Shown here piece by piece: positions 60,051 through 64,000 of a stretch of DNA of 64,000 nt. The stretch's first letter is position 1; each line of letters opens with the position of its first letter. The position numbers were made by a program, and so were the translations under genes. Source of the stretch: DATARH01 sp963734125 (GTDB lineage: Bacteria; Pseudomonadota; Alphaproteobacteria; ATCC43930; CGMCC-115725); the NCBI GenBank assembly GCA_963734125.1, contig CAVTGB010000003.1, forward strand, positions 13,059 through 77,058, read 5' to 3'. The notes beneath the pieces were generated by a model, which ran no database searches, had not been told where the DNA came from, and was given only the letters and a program-made list of their open reading frames with translations.

Positions 60051-60393
60051 TCATGCCGCGTCGGCCGTGCGGCGCTGAACTGATCGTAGGCCTCGACCGC
60101 CTGCGCGGCGTACATCACCGACGGCCCAGCGCCCATGTAGATCGCCACACCCATCGTCTCCATTACCTCCTCGCGGGTCGCGCCCCGCACACACATGGAC
60201 GGCGATACAGGCGTCGCAGCGGACCGCCACGGCCGTCCGAGGCGACAGCTCCTTGGTTTTAACATCGAGCGCCTTCGGAGTAGCGCGGCCCGCGCGATCG
60301 CGAAATCCCTTCATGACGTCCGCCGCCCCGGCGTGCAGTTCCTTGAGCGCCGGGGGATTTCCGGCAGCAAGTTCTCGGCCAGTTCTCGTGCAT
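60051..60393 (-). pseudogene. Broken duplicate of the AhpD-like gene
   Basis: A reverse-strand copy of 57531-57893, about 20 bases shorter. ATG is at 60391-60393; LKELHAGAADVMKGF and MGVAIYMGAGPSVMYAAQAV are in different frames. The CDACIAFH site reads CDACIAVHV. Confidence 0.85.
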
Positions 60394-60513
60394 TTCGACA
60401 CCTTTGGTTGGCCGCATTTATAGGTCAACCGGACGCGGCGTCCGGCATTGACGCAAATCAACCGGCAGCGCCGGCGCTGCTTAAAATGCGGCCCTGCTTA
60501 AATCCGGCCCTGC

Positions 60514-63500
60514 TTAAATATCGTGGACGTCATTCCGGGGAGCGATTTGACGGCAGCGCGGATCCCGGGGCTGACGCGGAAGCCGCCGGGGAGCGCGAGT
60601 TCGACCTCGTTTGCTCGGCAGGTCGAGGGCGGACCCGTGACCAGGCCGCGGCCGCCGGCCTCGCGCCGATCAGGGTCTTGAGCCGGCGGCAGGGCCTCGA
60701 TCTCGCTCCGGGGACGGAAGTCCGGCGACCGGCCAGGCGACGCGTGTCGAGCGGCTCGCTTTTTTTGGCGGTCAGGCGCAAATTCTCCTCCTCGCGCCGG
60801 ACATGGGGTGCGATCAGCGGCTGCCCGCTGTCGATGAGGGCGCGGGCCTGGGCCAAGACTTCCGAAAACATCGTCACCTCGTAGACGCCAGACGCTGTCC
60901 GACAATTGGACAAAGGCGAAGCGGTGCCGCGCGCCGAGGTGCGCTCCTTCTTGCCGATGACGATGCCGGCGAGACGAAACCGAGTGGAGCCGCCCGCCGC
61001 CAGCGCTCTCCGCGAATCGACCCAGCGCGGATGCCGGCGCGCTCCAGGCTCTTCCAGGGATGCGAGCGGGTGGCTCGACAGGTAGAAACCGATCGCCTCG
61101 AATTCGTTCTGCAGAGTTGACGCTCGACCGGCGGCCAGTCGGGCACCACCGGGAGAGCGGGGCGGCGGCAAAGCCGGCATCGGCCAGACCGCAATGCCCG
61201 GCGAAGAGGCTCTCCTGCCCATCCTGGCGCCCTCGGGGCGTGGCTCGCCTGGCGCGGCGATAGGTTCGGCCGCGGCGAAGCTCTGCGCCCGGTTGGGGTT
61301 GAGGCTTTCGAAGGCGCCGGCCTTGACGGGCCGAACTGGCGGCGGTTGAAGCTTTTTGGCGTCGAGCCGCAGCGCGAAGTCGAACAGGTTTGAACGGGCC
61401 CGCCCCTGGTTCGGCTCCGCGACGAGGGGTCCCCATCGGCCTGCTCGCCGACCCCCTCTGACCGCGCTGACCGCATAGGCGGATCGCTGGCTTGCCGGTC
61501 TTGGGATCCTCTTCGACTGAGAGGCGACCTCGGAGCGGTCGGGGGGTAAGAGGGCGATGCCGGAGCCGGCCCAATTCCTGGCGGAAATGCGCGAGCTTGT
61601 CGGTGGGGTTGCCGAGGTGCGAGCGCATCGACGCAGCCATGAACTCGACCGGGTAATTGGCCTTAGAGGAACCCGGCTGGTAGGCGACCAGCGCATAGGC
61701 GGCGGCATGCGACTTGTTGGAGCCGTAGCCCGGCGAACTTTGCCGATCTGATCGAAGATAAGTTCGGCGCGCGGCCGCTCGAGCCCCCGCGCGACACGCT
61801 CCCTCGACGAATTGTGGCGCTGCGCGTCCATCTCCGACTGGATCTTCTTGCCCATCGCGCGGCGCAGCAGATCGGCGCCGCCCAGCGTATAACCGGCCAG
61901 CACCTGGGCAATCTGCATGACCTGCTCCTGGTAGATCATGATGCCATGGGCTTCCTTGAGGATCCCCTCGAGCGCGGCGTGCAGGTAGTCAGGCGCCTCC
62001 TCGCCATGCTTGACCGCGATGTAGCGCGGGATGTTCTCCATCGGCCCCGGGCGGTAGAGGGACACCACCGCGATGATGTCCTCGAAGCGGTCGGGGCGCA
62101 GCTTTTTGAGCATGTCGCGCACGCCCTGGCCTTCGACCTGGAACACCCCGACGGTGTGGCCATGGCCGAACAGCTGATCATCAGGCAGTGGTGGAAGTGG
62201 CAGCGTCGAGAGATCGAGCCTGACGCCGCGCGCACCAGGAGGAATCGAGACAGCGGGCCAAGACGGTCAGCGTCTTCAGGCCGAGAAAGTCGAATTTCAC
62301 GAGCCCGGCCAGTTCGACCCATTTCATGCTGAACTGAGTCGCCGTCGGAGCGCGGATCGCGGTAGAGCGGCACCAGTTCGGCCAGCGGCCGGTCGCCGAT
62401 GACGACGCCCGCGGCATGGGTGGAGGACGGTGGCGATAGAGGCCCTCGAGCTTTAAGGCGATCCGGATCAGCCGCGCCACCGTCTGCGTCGCTGTCGGCG
62501 CCCGCCTCTTGCAACTGCGGCTCGCCGGCGATCGCCTTGTCGAGGCTGACCGGGTGCGCCGGGTACTGGGATGTTCTTGAGGCGATCGACCTGGCCATAG
62601 GGCATGCCGAGCACTCGGCCGAACATCACGCAACACCGCGCGCGCCTGCAGCTTGCCGAAGGTGATGATTTGCGCCACCCGGTCGCGGCCGCATTTGCAC
62701 TGGACATAGCGGATTACTTGGTCCCCGCCGGTCCTGGCAGAAATCGAGATAGCGGTGGATCAAGGACATCGACACCGCTCGGGGTTGAGGAAGCGCTCGA
62801 AGAGAAGTCCGAAGCGCAGGGGGTCGAATCGGTGATCGTCAGCGCCGCGACCGCCGAGCCCGCCCCGATCCGCGCGCCCGGCCCGACCGGGATGCCCTGG
62901 CGCTTTGCCCACTGGGTGGACCCCGACACAAGTTGATGCGGGAATCGCCGGCAAACCCCGGTCTCGACGATCATGTCGAGCTCGAATTCGAGGCGCTCGA
63001 GATAGGGACCGGGATCGACGGCGGTAATCCCGGGGCACGCCGGGCATCGACCCGGCGCGCGCCGCCGCGCACGATGCGGTCGCCTCATCCTGCCCTCGGG
63101 GATGAAAACGCCCACAGGGTGGCTCCGCCTCGGGAAGGCGCAGCGCCACGCAATGGCCGCAGCGTGTTGTGCCGCAGGCTTCCGGCAGATCGGCGAATAG
63201 GGCGCGCGTCTGCGGCCCAGCGGAAGAAATGCTCTTGCGTCAGATCCGCTGGCGGTGCGGAAACATCAGGCGATGGCGCGGCCCTCGGCAATGCACACAG
63301 GGCGTCATGCGCCTCATAAAAATCGCGGTCGGGGAAATAGGCGTCGTTAGTGAGCAACGAGCGGCAGGTCATGGGCATAGGCGATCGACGAGCCCCGCTT
63401 CGCTGCGGGCTTCCTCGGGGAGGCCGTGGCGCGTGGGTTGTGTAGAGCCGACCTGGAACCTCGTTGAGCGTGGCGAGCATCGCTGCGGCCGCCTCACTCT

Positions 63501-63976
63501 GGCCCTCGGCGATCAGACGCCCAATGGGGCCGCCCGCCCCACCGCGAGGAGTCGGCCCTTCATTCGCGGCGGCGGGGTCGCCCATGCTCAGCGCCGGTTC
63601 GGCACCGGCCTCGCCATCGAGAAAGGCGCGGCTGGTGAGCGCCATGCAAATTGCAGTAGCCAACCTCGCTCTGCACCAGGAGGACGATGCGCGAGGGGGT
63701 GGCGGCGCTGCCGTTGCCGCTGGTCGGGCGCTGGCCATTGGAATGGCCGGTCCCAACCAGTTGCGGGGCGAGCGCGATTTCGACGCCGATGATCGGCTGG
63801 ACGCCAGCGCTTGGCGCAGGCGGTGGCGAACTCCAAGGCGCCGAACAGGTTGGCCGTACTGGTGATCGCCACGGCCGCATCGCCTCGGCGCACAGGCGGA
63901 CCAGTTCGCCGATCTTCATCGCGCCGGCGGACAAGGAGGTGGTACGCAGATGGACAAATCAGCGAGAGCGCGTCAT
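60514..63976 (-). pseudogene. Broken duplicate of dnaE
   Basis: A reverse-strand copy of 53920-57410 with its ATG at 63974-63976 and stop at 60514-60516. Indels interrupt it throughout; the longest clean block begins MFQVEGQGVRDMLKKLRPDR (around 62146) and runs to about 61780. It retains the six-C run that the left copy lost. A real second replicative polymerase gene in this state would be non-functional. Confidence 0.9.
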
Positions 63977-64000
63977 GGCGATCCAGATTATACGAGATTG

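Larger units (their letters stand above)
59012..64000 (-). repeat. Right arm of the inverted duplication, indel-rich
   Basis: A reverse-complement copy of 53898-58932, 46 bases shorter overall, reaching the window end. Near the axis it is almost exact; further out it has many one- to five-base indels and few substitutions, often at homopolymers. All three copied genes are broken. Read as an unpolished fold-back copy. Confidence 0.95.

Noticed and set aside
59012..64000. A second dnaE/hydrolase locus (gene duplication)
   Set aside because: It is an exact inverted image with scattered indels and a 79-base axis, not a diverged paralogue; copies lack synonymous-type change.

Overview
The window looks like Alphaproteobacteria, probably a Rhodospirillales-type lineage. 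It is GC-rich and carries a short bacterial-type prolyl-tRNA synthetase followed by lolC, lolD and dnaE, an order I associate with that class, together with an imp-type type VI secretion (T6SS) locus. No rRNA, tRNA, CRISPR array, prophage or insertion sequence was recognised.

Positions 1-31 kb hold the T6SS locus. It opens with an unknown AT-rich gene cut by the window edge, a truncated hcp, a GH75-like (chitosanase-fold) protein and an alginate-lyase-like exported protein. Two blocks then diverge from about 13.0 kb. The minus-strand block is tagH (FHA), tssK, tssL (with OmpA domain), tssM, tagF and pppA. The plus-strand block is vgrG, two unknown genes, tssA, tssB, two tandem tssC paralogues, tagJ/impE, tssE, tssF, tssG, a SAM methyltransferase, a class III nucleotide cyclase and a membrane Ser/Thr kinase. 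Overlapping starts and stops suggest a long coupled operon. A Sel1 protein, a Tat-exported DUF882 peptidase-like protein, a second Ser/Thr kinase with an unusual C-terminal domain, a glycine-zipper repeat protein and a membrane-anchored serine protease (30-35.5 kb) look like an accessory tail. Kinases, the PP2C phosphatase and the FHA protein imply post-translational control by threonine phosphorylation. No clpV/tssH, PAAR or tssJ gene is visible.

Positions 35.5-50 kb are general metabolism and stress: a two-subunit TPP-dependent decarboxylase coupled to a GMC oxidoreductase, a sensor histidine kinase, clpB with a candidate heat-shock promoter, RNase D, a nitronate monooxygenase and an acyl-CoA synthetase, a DedA/VTT membrane protein, a small DUF4286-like protein and a GH15 glucoamylase. 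Positions 50.3-58.8 kb hold proS-lolC-lolD-dnaE, an AhpD-like protein and an alpha/beta hydrolase.

Positions 59.0-64.0 kb are an inverted, indel-ridden copy of 53.9-58.9 kb around a 79-base spacer. This is most likely a fold-back chimera from sequencing or amplification, so the second copies of dnaE, the AhpD-like gene and the hydrolase should not be counted as genes. Single-base frameshifts also break almost every gene in the T6SS half, with conserved protein continuing in another frame. They look like uncorrected long-read indels, and gene spans below are joined across them.
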